DNA of 64,000 nt, from NCBI GenBank assembly GCA_942492815.1, contig OW818658.1, positions 7,254,001-7,318,000 on the forward strand, read 5' to 3'. A program made the position numbers and the translations under genes. Shown one piece after another: positions 52,053-60,822 of the stretch. The notes under the pieces are model-generated. The model did no database searches. It saw nothing but the letters and a program-made list of their open reading frames with translations, and was not told the DNA's origin. The DNA comes from JAEUWI01 sp942492815 (GTDB lineage: Bacteria > Hydrogenedentota > Hydrogenedentia > Hydrogenedentales > JAEUWI01). Position 1 is the stretch's first letter; every line of letters begins with the position of its first letter.

Positions 52053-53027
52053 TCAGTACTTCGCGATTTCCGCTTCGTACTGCGCCTTGAAGCGGTTGTA
52101 GGCTTCGTCGCTCAGAGGCTGCGGATCGGTGCCGTAGGGGTTGGGGTTCATGGAGCGGAAGCAGGGCTTGATGGGGAAGCCCTTTTCGGTGGAATAGCGC
52201 TTCAAGAAGTCCACGGGATTGCCGCAGCCGTAGCACAGCGCGTTTACCGATTCCTGGGCCGCGAGGGCACCGTCGCGGTCGCCCGCGTCGTAGCGATCCT
52301 GCACGGTGTTGAGGATGTGGGGATTCAGGATCGTGCCCTGGCCGATGGCGGCTTTCGCGCCCGCGTAGAGACCGGCGTAGAAGGCGGTCTCACAACCCAC
52401 GATGTAGCTGAATTCCTCGTTGCGCGTGCCATAGGTCAAGTTGAAGATCAACTCCGCATCGGGGGAAGACACCTTGGCCCCGCAGATATTGTCGATGGCC
52501 GCCAGCTTGGCCAGGAGCGCTCCGGTGAGGTGGTACTCCACCTTGGAGCCCGGGGGCTGGTAGATGTAGAGGGGCAGATCGACGGCCTCCGCCAGCGTGC
52601 CGAAATAGTGGAGAAAGAGGTCTTCCCGGTTCGTGCCTTCCAGGGAGAGGGCCTCGGGGATCGTGTGGACCACGCCCGCCGCACCCGCGTCCTTTGCGAA
52701 TTTGCCCAACTCGATGCCCTGCTTGATAAATACATCGGGATCAGGGCGCTTCGTGTAGTCCCGGTTCCAGGCGCCGTTGCAGCCGACCAGCACGGGCTTC
52801 TTGCCCTGGAGGTGGGCGCAAACGTTCGTCGTGAGCTGCTTCACATCGTCCACGCTGAAGGAATACATCTGGCCCATGCCCGCGCGGATGAAATAGGCGT
52901 TGATACCGCCCTGCTGCTCCAGGAAGTCCAGGAAATTGCGCTGGCCCTGATCGTCCAGGGTGCCGTCTTCGTTGAACGCGGTGAAGGTGGGGGAGATGCT
53001 GCCGCGGATGTGATCGGGAACTTTCAT
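52053..53027 (-). CDS. DHDPS / N-acetylneuraminate lyase family aldolase
   Basis: A 324-residue class I aldolase of the DapA/NanA family. The Schiff-base Lys is in NICGAKVSSPD (~residue 180) and the proton-shuttle Tyr in PLYIYQPPG (~155); the N-terminal ISPTFTAFNEDGTLD is the usual entry strand. The family includes N-acetylneuraminate lyase and dihydrodipicolinate synthase, which sequence alone cannot separate; GTD-type residues are not decisive. The neighbouring sialidase and SASA esterase favour a sialic acid or related sugar role. Ends in a strong terminator. Confidence 0.85.
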   Translation of the reverse strand: MKVPDHIRGSISPTFTAFNEDGTLDDQGQRNFLDFLEQQGGINAYFIRAGMGQMYSFSVDDVKQLTTNVCAHLQGKKPVLVGCNGAWNRDYTKRPDPDVFIKQGIELGKFAKDAGAAGVVHTIPEALSLEGTNREDLFLHYFGTLAEAVDLPLYIYQPPGSKVEYHLTGALLAKLAAIDNICGAKVSSPDAELIFNLTYGTRNEEFSYIVGCETAFYAGLYAGAKAAIGQGTILNPHILNTVQDRYDAGDRDGALAAQESVNALCYGCGNPVDFLKRYSTEKGFPIKPCFRSMNPNPYGTDPQPLSDEAYNRFKAQYEAEIAKY

Positions 53028-53182
53028 GGGAGAAGATTACCTACGGTTGAGTGTCAAAAGGATGCTGGAAGCATGCAACCAAGCGGGGGATTATGCCACA
53101 GGGGGCGGATGGAGTGCATGTTTCGGACGGCGGAAGGCTGAACCACGAATGGAACTGGAGCCGCCTCCGGCCGCAACCAAAT

Positions 53183-53431
53183 ATTTCACCACGAAGGCCA
53201 CGAAGAGCACGAAGAAGAAAGAGGGAAAGAAGCGTTCTGCAGCTATGATTCCCCCTGCAATCGAGGCAAGAACAAATTGAGCTGGCATCCCTGGTATCTT
53301 TTCGGCTTCGCGCCTTTGCGTGCAAAACTCAAAGAAGCGGCATGCCAGGTAAACAATTGACGAGTCTTTGAAGCACCTGCGCTCCTTTTCTTTCTTCTTC
53401 CTTCGTGCGCTTCGTTTCTTCGTGGTGAAAT
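53183..53431. repeat. Inverted repeat of CCACGAAG type
   Basis: Arms 53183-53220 and 53391-53431 are imperfect inverted copies rich in CACGAAG/CTTCGTG, with TTTCACCACGAAG at the outer end. Between the aldolase and sialidase genes. Similar AACCACGAA sequences occur near 19.3-19.9 kb. Confidence 0.75.
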
Positions 53432-53439
53432 CCTCTTTC

Positions 53440-54786
53440 TCAATACACCAATTCCCGGAAATCCTTCACCGTATGAAAGGTGATTAAGTTCCCGTTGTGC
53501 GCGTCGTGGGCGCGGTGATCGCCGGAGCGGCTGAGCACGTGGATATCGTCGCCGTCGATGACCATGGAGGCATAGTGGCGGCTCTGCCCGAAGTCGCCGG
53601 TGTCGGCCACGCGCGCGGCGAAAATCCAATCGATACAGTTCTTCGAAAAATGGAGCACCAGCCGTTGACGCTCGTTGTTGGGTAGGTTGAAGCGGTTGTC
53701 CGGCAGACGGTCCGGGCGCGTCATGGAATCCGTCGCCTGGGTCGAGAGGAGCCAATAGCGCATCGTCTTCTCGTCGTAGAGAATGTGGAACTTCATCTGG
53801 CCACCGGGACACGGCACATAGAGCATGGTCGCGCCGGAGGGGGCCTGCTCCAGCGACACGGTAAGCGCGCCCTGTTCGTCTTCCATCACCTTCGCGATGC
53901 AGGCGTAGCCTGAGCCGCCCGTGTGGGCCCGCGCCCACAGGTGAAAGGTACGGCCCGATGGATCACACCAGATATGGTCCGGATCCACGAATTGCACCAC
54001 ATTCGTCTCCAGCCAGCCGATGGGCGACATGGGCCGCTTGACCTTCGAGCCGGGTGCCTCCACGCTGCCCACGTTGAAGAAGGGCACGCCGATGAGATTT
54101 GGCGCGCCGTGTTGCGCGATGGCTTCGTTGAAGGTCAGCTCGTTGGAAAAGGTCCAGGATTCCCGCTTCGACAGATCGTCCTTTACATCGGCTGACATCA
54201 GCACCGGCGCCATCACATGGACATCCCAATACGGCAAATTCGGCTCCAAGGCCCTCTCCATCACCAGGTAGACCCGCCCGCGCGTATAGTGTACGTTCGA
54301 CGGGGCCTGGTGCCACTTCTCACCCTTGGAAAACCACACCGGCTCCTCCCAGGTCTCACCGCCATCCGTAGAGCGCATGATGCCGAGGTCGCGTTTGTGG
54401 CCGATGACATACACCGCATCGCCCGCCGCGAAGGGCCGCGCGTGGAGCAGCGGCATGTCGCTCCGGTGCTGCCACGTCTTGCCGCGATCATCGCTCGTGA
54501 AGATCTTCCCGTCCCACAGCCGTCCTTCGGCATCCGTCCTGATACCGGGCAGTTCCTTAACGCCATCGCCCCCCTGATCCATTGTAGCCACCAGCCGCCC
54601 GGACCGCAGCAGCGCCAGGCCGGGGCTGTAGGCCCAGACCCGCGCGGGATCAGGCGAAGTATAGACGGCGGACTCCGTCGCGGAAATGGGGATCGGGGAA
54701 GTTTTCTTCGGTACAAGGGCACTGGCCGATGCGGCGGGGAGGAGGCTGCCTGCGGCGATGGACTGGATGAAGGTTCTGCGTTCCAT
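53440..54786 (-). CDS. Exported sialidase family protein (BNR/Asp-box)
   Basis: A 448-residue six-bladed beta-propeller of the sialidase superfamily. A Tat-like leader (MERRTFIQSIAAGSLLPAASA) predicts export folded. Two Asp-boxes are visible, SDDRGKTW (~102) and STDGGETW (~140). Whether it is a true exo-sialidase is uncertain, because the arginine triad and Tyr/Glu pair were not confirmed. It lies upstream of the aldolase gene on the same strand, separated by a repeat-filled 400 bp. Confidence 0.82.
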   Translation of the reverse strand: MERRTFIQSIAAGSLLPAASASALVPKKTSPIPISATESAVYTSPDPARVWAYSPGLALLRSGRLVATMDQGGDGVKELPGIRTDAEGRLWDGKIFTSDDRGKTWQHRSDMPLLHARPFAAGDAVYVIGHKRDLGIMRSTDGGETWEEPVWFSKGEKWHQAPSNVHYTRGRVYLVMERALEPNLPYWDVHVMAPVLMSADVKDDLSKRESWTFSNELTFNEAIAQHGAPNLIGVPFFNVGSVEAPGSKVKRPMSPIGWLETNVVQFVDPDHIWCDPSGRTFHLWARAHTGGSGYACIAKVMEDEQGALTVSLEQAPSGATMLYVPCPGGQMKFHILYDEKTMRYWLLSTQATDSMTRPDRLPDNRFNLPNNERQRLVLHFSKNCIDWIFAARVADTGDFGQSRHYASMVIDGDDIHVLSRSGDHRAHDAHNGNLITFHTVKDFRELVY

Positions 54787-54884
54787 GGGGAATCCTGTAC
54801 AGGTTGGGGCTTTGTGTTCGCGGGCAGGTTAGAGGATAGTCGCGTGTTTCCGCAACAGCGTTTGCTGCAAATGCACCGCCACAA

Positions 54885-55643
54885 CTACTCGTGCCAATAG
54901 GCCCATGCACCCATGCGCTCGAAAGCGCTGCTCTCATCCGCCGGGTAGTTCTGTTTGGGGAAATACAAGAAGAGGTCCCCATTCATCAGACGGCCCGCGG
55001 GCACACACATCACCCAGGGGTTGTCTTGCCAAAGAGGCGAATCTTCGCCCTTGTATATCTTGTAGTGGGGATAGCCCGCCAGCCCGGTGGACGGTACGGA
55101 ATCCAGATATTTGGGGACCAAGTCCTCCAACGAATTGGGCGGTCGGCCTTCGGTTTTTTCATAGGCGTGAACTGCATCCACTAACGGCATGCTGCGATCC
55201 GCCAAGGAGCGAAAGGCCGCCATGCTCGTCGGCGGCCCGGCCGACAGCGCTACGTAAAGGGTGAACAGATAAAGCATACATAACAGTGCCAGGCGAAGGC
55301 CGAGTCCACGAAGTCCGGAAAAAAGTGCAAACACAATGCTGCTCGGAAATCCCACAAAAACAACTGCGTGAGCCAGCAAGATTGCCAGCAATATCGCCAA
55401 GGTCAACAGCGCACGGACTTGCGCGGGCACATGCGGAAGAAAATACAAGAACACGCAGCCATTGAGCGCAACGCAAAGCAGGGCTGAGTAGATCAGGAAA
55501 CGCCCGAGAGGGAAATGTCCGGCCGCCACCAGCTCCTGCCGGGTTATCCTGCGATCCAATATTCGAAACAGCCGCAGCAACTTTGTCTTCGCTCTGTTGC
55601 GCCAAGCCATATTCGTTTGGGTGGTGTCGTTCTCGCCGTCCAT
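54885..55643 (-). CDS. Four-helix membrane protein with pseudopilin-like C-terminal region (paralogue A)
   Basis: A 252-residue protein with four membrane segments (~50-70, 78-100, 105-125, 130-150) followed by a periplasmic region, SMPLVDAVHAYEKTEGRPP...YLDSVPSTGL, which resembles the segment after the pilin helix in type II pseudopilins. It is a paralogue of the gene at 55940-56701. ATG 55643 follows a TATAGT hexamer by six bases, so the mRNA may be leaderless; a GTG at 55679 is also open. Function unknown. Confidence 0.65.
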   Translation of the reverse strand: MDGENDTTQTNMAWRNRAKTKLLRLFRILDRRITRQELVAAGHFPLGRFLIYSALLCVALNGCVFLYFLPHVPAQVRALLTLAILLAILLAHAVVFVGFPSSIVFALFSGLRGLGLRLALLCMLYLFTLYVALSAGPPTSMAAFRSLADRSMPLVDAVHAYEKTEGRPPNSLEDLVPKYLDSVPSTGLAGYPHYKIYKGEDSPLWQDNPWVMCVPAGRLMNGDLFLYFPKQNYPADESSAFERMGAWAYWHE

Positions 55644-55649
55644 AGCGCC

Positions 55650-55655
55650 ACTATA
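55650..55655 (-). promoter_or_regulatory. Candidate -10 element of paralogue A (leaderless)
   Basis: TATAGT six bases before ATG 55643, identical in sequence and spacing to that of paralogue B. Upstream -35 is weak. Confidence 0.4.
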
Positions 55656-55805
55656 CAACGATGCGGCGAAACACGCCACTATGAATTTCCGTCACGACGC
55701 GTCTCGCGCAAGACCCAATGTGCCGTGCGAATCCGGTCCAAGTCACCCCACGCATCCAATATGTATCGGTGTTCTGGTCGGTGAAAGAGTAGTCAGAAGA
55801 GATTT

Positions 55806-55862
55806 AACCACAAAGAACGCAAATTGAACGATAACAGGCCCGCCTTTGCGTTCTTTGTGGTT
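55806..55862. repeat. 18-bp inverted repeat of AACCACAAAGAACGCAAA type
   Basis: Perfect arms 55806-55823 and 55845-55862, loop of 21 bases, between the two paralogues. One of the CCACGAA/CCACAAA family hairpins scattered through the window. Confidence 0.85.
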
Positions 55863-55939
55863 CCACTTCTCGTTGGCTTACTTCATCTCAGGCTGCGAGC
55901 GCGCGAGGACGTCGATTGTGTGCATGAGTTCCCGGTTTG

Positions 55940-56701
55940 CTATTCGTGATAATACGCCCAGTCGCCCATGCGCTCAAAGGCGCTGCGCTCATCGGGCGGG
56001 TAATTCTGATTCGGAAAATACAGGAACAGGTCCCAATTCAATGTCCCGCTACTGACAGGAACACAGAGCACCCAGGGGTTGTCCTTCCACATGGAGGATT
56101 CTTCCCCCATGTGAATTTCATAGTGTCGGTAGGCCGCCAACCCCGTGGACGGCACGGAATCCAGATAGGTGGGGACGAGATCGTCCAATGTCTTCGGGGG
56201 GTGGCCTTCCGCCTTTTCAAACGCCTTGACCGCTTCGACCAGCGGCATGCTGCGTTCCGCCAGCGAGTTAAAGCTGGCGTTTCGGATCGCATCTTCCGCC
56301 GAACCCAGCGCGGCTCCGGTGGCCAGGTAAATGACGCTGAGCAGCAGCAGGCGCAGACCGAGCGCGCGCAACTTGGCAAACAACAGAAACACGATACTGC
56401 ACGGGGTGACCAGGAAGACGGTCCCGGTGGCCAGCGCAATCGTCATCAACACGCCCATATCTGCACCGCAGTGGAAGGCCTTGGGCGCTTGCGGAATGGC
56501 ACTCAGGAACACGCAGGCATTGATCGCGCCGCAAGCCAGGAAAGAGAGCACTATAAAACGGCCCAAGGGGATTTGGTCGAAGGGCGGAATGTCCCCGTCA
56601 CTCATTTTGCGATGCAACGTTCGAATTGACAACAGCAACCCTGCCACCGCTCCCCCGCACGGTGGAGCGCACGTGTCGATCCTGTCGTCTCTGCCGTCCA
56701 T
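55940..56701 (-). CDS. Four-helix membrane protein with pseudopilin-like region (paralogue B)
   Basis: A 253-residue paralogue of the 54885-55643 product, with the same four membrane segments and the region SMPLVEAVKAFEKAEGHPPK...YLDSVPSTGL. Conservation is highest in the C-terminal ~90 residues and the ending AFERMGDWAYYHE. Conserved ATGGACGGC at the start suggests ATG 56701. TATAGT lies six bases before it. A tandem duplication; function unknown, possibly pilus or secretion related. Confidence 0.65.
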   Translation of the reverse strand: MDGRDDRIDTCAPPCGGAVAGLLLSIRTLHRKMSDGDIPPFDQIPLGRFIVLSFLACGAINACVFLSAIPQAPKAFHCGADMGVLMTIALATGTVFLVTPCSIVFLLFAKLRALGLRLLLLSVIYLATGAALGSAEDAIRNASFNSLAERSMPLVEAVKAFEKAEGHPPKTLDDLVPTYLDSVPSTGLAAYRHYEIHMGEESSMWKDNPWVLCVPVSSGTLNWDLFLYFPNQNYPPDERSAFERMGDWAYYHE

Positions 56702-56707
56702 GGCACC

Positions 56708-56737
56708 ACTATACAATGCCGTCCCGAATTGTGCCAG
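56708..56737 (-). promoter_or_regulatory. Candidate promoter of paralogue B (leaderless)
   Basis: TATAGT (56708-56713) is six bases before the ATG, with CTGGCA (56732-56737) 18 bases further upstream as -35. Transcription would begin at or very near the start codon. Confidence 0.45.
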
Positions 56738-56800
56738 AGCGATTCTTCGTCCCGAAATGCGGCGTGGAGAGCGGTTCCGACGAAAGATCGGGTCTCTTTC

Positions 56801-56830
56801 TTGACTCGGCCTCCGGATATTTTGTAGACT
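56801..56830 (+). promoter_or_regulatory. Candidate promoter for the tRNA operon
   Basis: TTGACT (56801-56806) and TAGACT (56825-56830) with an 18-bp spacer, about 13 bp before tRNA-Phe. Sigma-70-like. Confidence 0.5.
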
Positions 56831-56843
56831 ATTGCTTCCCGGT

Positions 56844-56919
<76 letters not shown>

Positions 56920-56937
56920 TTTTTTTGCCTCTCTTAT

Positions 56938-57013
56938 GCTGGAATAGCTCAGTCGGTAGAGCGCTTCACTCGTAATGAAGAGGTCCGGGGTTCGATTCCC
57001 CGTTCCAGCCCCA
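56938..57013 (+). tRNA. tRNA-Thr (CGT)
   Basis: Acceptor GCTGGAA pairs with TTCCAGC, anticodon arm CTTCA-CTCGTAA-TGAAG with anticodon CGT (56971-56973), T-loop TTCGATT, encoded 3' CCA (discriminator C). Part of the two-tRNA transcript with tRNA-Phe. Confidence 0.93.
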
Positions 57014-57025
57014 GTTAATCCTTAT

Positions 57026-57068
57026 CACCAAACAGCTTACAATGTTGGTTGTTTGGTGGTTTTGTTTT
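57026..57068 (+). terminator. Terminator of the tRNA operon
   Basis: CACCAAACA (57026-57034) pairs with TGTTTGGTG (57050-57058), followed by a T-rich stretch GTTTTGTTTTT. It begins 13 bp after tRNA-Thr. Confidence 0.85.
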
Positions 57069-57088
57069 TGGACGCGATTGAATCGCGC

Positions 57089-57973
57089 TCACCTGGATGC
57101 TTGTTCACAGGTTTTCAGGTAGACCTCTGCAAAGCGCAGGCCGAGCTTCTTGAGGCCATCGTGGTTGTAGTGGCCATTCTCCAGTTTCTCGTAGAAATCG
57201 GGGGAGTCTGGCTCCGGGCGCTGGGGGATAAGGTGGACGTCGGGTGTTTCCTCCGCCACGCGCTGCATCCCGCGAACGACGTCAGGGCCGCCCACTTCAA
57301 AGAGCAGGAAGGGGAGGGAACTCTGGTTCGTGTCCGTTCGAATCTGGGCAATCAGCGCCTTCAGATTGTCCCCGTAGGCACGAGCGGCCTCGGGAATGGC
57401 GCCATCGCTCTCGCCCTGCACCCATAGCATTCCACGCAGTTCGTAGTCCTCGGGGGGATACCCGGCGAGCACCGCCCGCGCATAAGCCACCAGTTCGCCA
57501 TAGAGCTTTGGGGTCTCCGTCTCCTTGGTCGTGGCGGCTTTCTCCGGACTCCAATCCGGATTCCACGCGCCATGGAGCGATGTAGCGCCGGCCGTCCTTT
57601 TAATGAAAAGAAAGCGCTCTTCGGGCCATGCCTCGGCCAGAGCGATCCCGAAGAAAAGTTCTGGCCCGAAGATCTGCTCGCACTTATAAATCTTGCTGAT
57701 TTCTGGGGAGGGCGCGACAGGACTGAGCGGGTGTACCGATTCGCCGTTCTAGGCGAGGGCAATGCGGTCTTTCACCCGGGCGAGTCGTTCCCGATCGGCA
57801 TCGGACAGTTTCGCGCCATCGGCGCGCCCCTCCATATTGGATTGTCCGGCGAAGATGAAGACATTGAGTTTTCCAGTGGCTTGCTGTTGGGACGACGTGG
57901 TTTCCGGGGGCTGAGCCGAGGCGGCGAGCCCCAGGATAGAAAGACCGACAAGGATTGCGCGTACCGGTAACAT
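57089..57973 (-). pseudogene. SASA-type carbohydrate esterase interrupted by an amber codon
   Basis: An exported esterase of the SASA/sialate O-acetylesterase family (CE6-like). The signal peptide starts at ATG 57973 with AAGGAGG eight bases upstream. The Ser motif GQSNMEG is present. A single in-frame TAG at 57749-57751 then interrupts the reading frame after ALA; the same frame continues (NGESVHPLSPVAPSPE...) with WVQGESDG and the C-terminal His region HYNHDGLKKLG to a normal stop at 57089. Total about 294 codons, close to the family. So one nonsense mutation, a sequencing error or readthrough. It fits the sialidase/aldolase theme. Confidence 0.82.
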
Positions 57974-58191
57974 GTTTTGGACCTCCTTGCATTTTCCTCC
58001 ATGCACTCACTATAGATTGACATGATCACGGGTCGCAATCTCAAGCGGTAGTGCAGGGTATGCCATACTTGGAGATTAGTCGGCCGGTTTTTCCGAGCGC
58101 ATGGAGCAGTTTTCGGAGGCGCCTTTTGTAAACCCGACGAAAACATGGCACACTGTAACGGAGGAGGGGCATATCCAAAAGGGAGCTATCT

Positions 58192-60531
58192 ATGATCGAA
58201 CTCACCTGCCAGCATTGTGGTGCGCTGCTGCGGATGGATGACTCGTTTGCAGGGCGCGATGGCTGGTGCCGCGAATGCAAGCAAATGGTCATCATTCCGT
58301 CGGGGCAACATGTCATACGGGTGGAGGACCTGCCGCCGGGGGAGGCCATTGGCCGACTGCAGCATTTGCTCAGTTATGCGGCGCGCAAAGCGGACCAATA
58401 CAAGCAGTATCTCGCGGAGAAGGCGGCGGAGGATGAATCGCGGGCACGCCTGGCGGCGAGCCTGGTGGAGGAACAGCGGCGTTCCGCTGCGCTTTCAGCC
58501 GAGCTGGATCTCGTGAAGGCGGAGCTTCAGGAACCAACCACCCCGCTTGATGACATCGATCTCGAGGGACTGGCCGACGCGGAAAAGGCACGCGAAGAGG
58601 CCGCGGCCCTGATCGCCACCCTGGAGTCGGATCTGGCCGTGGCCCGTGAGGCCCGGGCAGCGCTGGAGGCCGAACTGGCGACACAAGCCGCCGAAATCGA
58701 GGGGCTGAAAGATCTGCTGGAGGGCGCACGCGGGGCGGAATTGGCGGCGACGAGTCAGGTCCTGACCTTGGAGGACGAGTTGGCCGCCGCAAGACAGAAA
58801 CTCGAGGGCTCCAGTCACGAGCTGGACAGCGCGCGGGAGGAAGCCCGCGTGTGCACGGATGCGCTGAAGGCGCTTCGCAATGAGTACGAGGGGATAGAGA
58901 CTGAGCGTGCGGCAATGGCGCGCCGCATGGAGGAAGCCGAAGCTGAACGCGGCACCCTTCGCGAGGAAATCGGGCGCCTTCAAGGCGCGCTTGGCGTCCT
59001 GGAATCGGAACGTGACGACCTCGCCCACCGCGTGCTTGAGGCCGAAAAACTTACGGATGAACGTACGGGGGCATCGCGCTTGGAGCAGGAGAGAATCGGG
59101 AAACTGGAGACTGAGTTGTCAGCCCTACAAACCCGCAACGCAGCGTTAACTGCAGAACGCGATGGGCTGCGGGAGACGGTGGAAGCGGAAAGCGCGAGAT
59201 GGGCTCAGACCGAAGCGAATTTTGAATCGAATCGCCAGTTGCTGTTGCATCTGGAGTCGGAACGGGATGGGCTTCTCGCGGAACTTACCTCGAACCTCGA
59301 ACGACTGGAACAATCGACCGGTGAACTCAATGGGCTCGGGGACCAGCTCCGGAATGTTGAGGATGAACGGGACCTGCTGAAGCGCCGTGTCGACGAGTTG
59401 ACTGAGGCCGCTTCGGCGCGCTATTCCCAGTCCCTTCATCAGGAGAATGATGCCGTTGGTAGTGGCGGCGCGCGCAGTCTTGAGACCAATCATGGCCTGG
59501 GCTCTGCCGAATTGGGTGCCGGTGCTGTCGCCAGGAATCTCGACGTGTTTGCCGATGGCGGCGGAAATGGAATGGGCCGTGCGATAGTGGCGGAGTCCAA
59601 TGGGGGCGATTCGGGTTCGCCCTCCGGCCGGGGAATGACCCTCACGCAGGCAGACGGCGGAGGCGATGAGGCATTGGAAGCGGGCAACGACGCGGATCGG
59701 AGCCGGGCGAGCTTCGTGGAGCGCTGGCACCGCGAGGCGGAGAAAGAAGGGGCGACCAAGGCCCAGTACCGCCTGGGGGTACGCTATGAGCGGGGGCTCG
59801 GCGTCGAACGCAACGAGGCCGAGGCCATTCGCTGGCTGACGCGGGCCGCCGACGATGGACACGCGGGCGCGCAGCAACACCTGGGTCAGATGTACGCGGA
59901 AGGTCGCGGCGTCGTTCAGGATTATGGGATGGCGATGCGGTGGTATCGCATGGCCGCCTTGCACGGGAATGCCAGCGCGGAGTGTGAAATCGGTCAAATG
60001 TACCTCCAGGGCATCGGCGTGGCCCCGGATGAATCGGAGGCCGCGCAGTGGTTTCAACAAGCCGCCGAGAAGGACAACGCGCTGGCCTATTACCTGCTCG
60101 GTCAACTCCATGCCGCGGAAGACGGGGCCCACACGGACCTGGCCAAGGCCCGGCGCTGCTTTGAGCGCTCTGCGAAGCGGGGCTACGCCGGCGCACAGTA
60201 TGAAATGGGCAAGTTACTTCGCAATGGTATCCAACTGACCCAGGACGACCGCCGCGCGGCGGAATGGTTCACCCTGGCGGCGGAGCAGGGGCACCGCGAG
60301 GCCCAGCTCGCCCTCGGCGGTTGCTACGAAGCGGGGAGGGGGGTCATCCAGAACTATCCCCAGGCCTACGCCTGGTATAGCCTGGCAGCGACTACAATGG
60401 ACATCGCCAGGACGGCACGGGATCAATTCGCCGCCGCCTTGACCCCGGAGCAGGTGCTGGAGGGGCAGGTGCTCGCGGCGGAGCTCGAACATCGAATTGA
60501 CAAGGCCCGGGTGTCGGCGGTGGATATATAG
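58192..60531 (+). CDS. Zinc-ribbon, coiled-coil and Sel1-repeat protein
   Basis: A 779-residue protein. The N-terminal zinc ribbon is CQHCG...CRECK (residues ~6-28). A long coiled coil spans about 95-410 (many EARAALEAELA-type heptads). About seven Sel1-type TPR repeats (~520-740) follow, with AQYRLGVRYERGLGVERNEAEA, AQQHLGQMYAEGRGVVQDY and similar motifs. GGGAG precedes ATG. Sel1/TPR and coiled coils suggest a scaffold for large complexes. No enzyme domain. Partner unknown. Confidence 0.85.
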   Translation: MIELTCQHCGALLRMDDSFAGRDGWCRECKQMVIIPSGQHVIRVEDLPPGEAIGRLQHLLSYAARKADQYKQYLAEKAAEDESRARLAASLVEEQRRSAALSAELDLVKAELQEPTTPLDDIDLEGLADAEKAREEAAALIATLESDLAVAREARAALEAELATQAAEIEGLKDLLEGARGAELAATSQVLTLEDELAAARQKLEGSSHELDSAREEARVCTDALKALRNEYEGIETERAAMARRMEEAEAERGTLREEIGRLQGALGVLESERDDLAHRVLEAEKLTDERTGASRLEQERIGKLETELSALQTRNAALTAERDGLRETVEAESARWAQTEANFESNRQLLLHLESERDGLLAELTSNLERLEQSTGELNGLGDQLRNVEDERDLLKRRVDELTEAASARYSQSLHQENDAVGSGGARSLETNHGLGSAELGAGAVARNLDVFADGGGNGMGRAIVAESNGGDSGSPSGRGMTLTQADGGGDEALEAGNDADRSRASFVERWHREAEKEGATKAQYRLGVRYERGLGVERNEAEAIRWLTRAADDGHAGAQQHLGQMYAEGRGVVQDYGMAMRWYRMAALHGNASAECEIGQMYLQGIGVAPDESEAAQWFQQAAEKDNALAYYLLGQLHAAEDGAHTDLAKARRCFERSAKRGYAGAQYEMGKLLRNGIQLTQDDRRAAEWFTLAAEQGHREAQLALGGCYEAGRGVIQNYPQAYAWYSLAATTMDIARTARDQFAAALTPEQVLEGQVLAAELEHRIDKARVSAVDI

Positions 60532-60822
60532 GGTGCCCAGGACGCTGCGATGTGAGTTGTTCTTCCAAGGGGTGGTTTGCATTGGTTATTGTGTCGTTTT
60601 GCATTGTGGAATGGAGCTGTCTTGGTCCATCAATGGCCCCAAGACGTTGGGCCGACATGACTTGTGCGCTTAGTAGCATTCTATTCAGGAAGTACCCTGT
60701 CTCGGTGAATTCCAACAGTTGCAATTTTCTCTTGTTTCTGTGGTACACTCCGAAAGGATGGGTGGGTTTAAAACCGTTAGGATCGTGACGGTTTCTGTGG
60801 GAGATTTGCGAGGAAGCATTTC

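Noticed and set aside
53243..53938. Open frame overlapping the 3' part of the sialidase gene
   Set aside because: Same strand but wrong frame, Arg/Pro/Gly-rich shadow of the sialidase.
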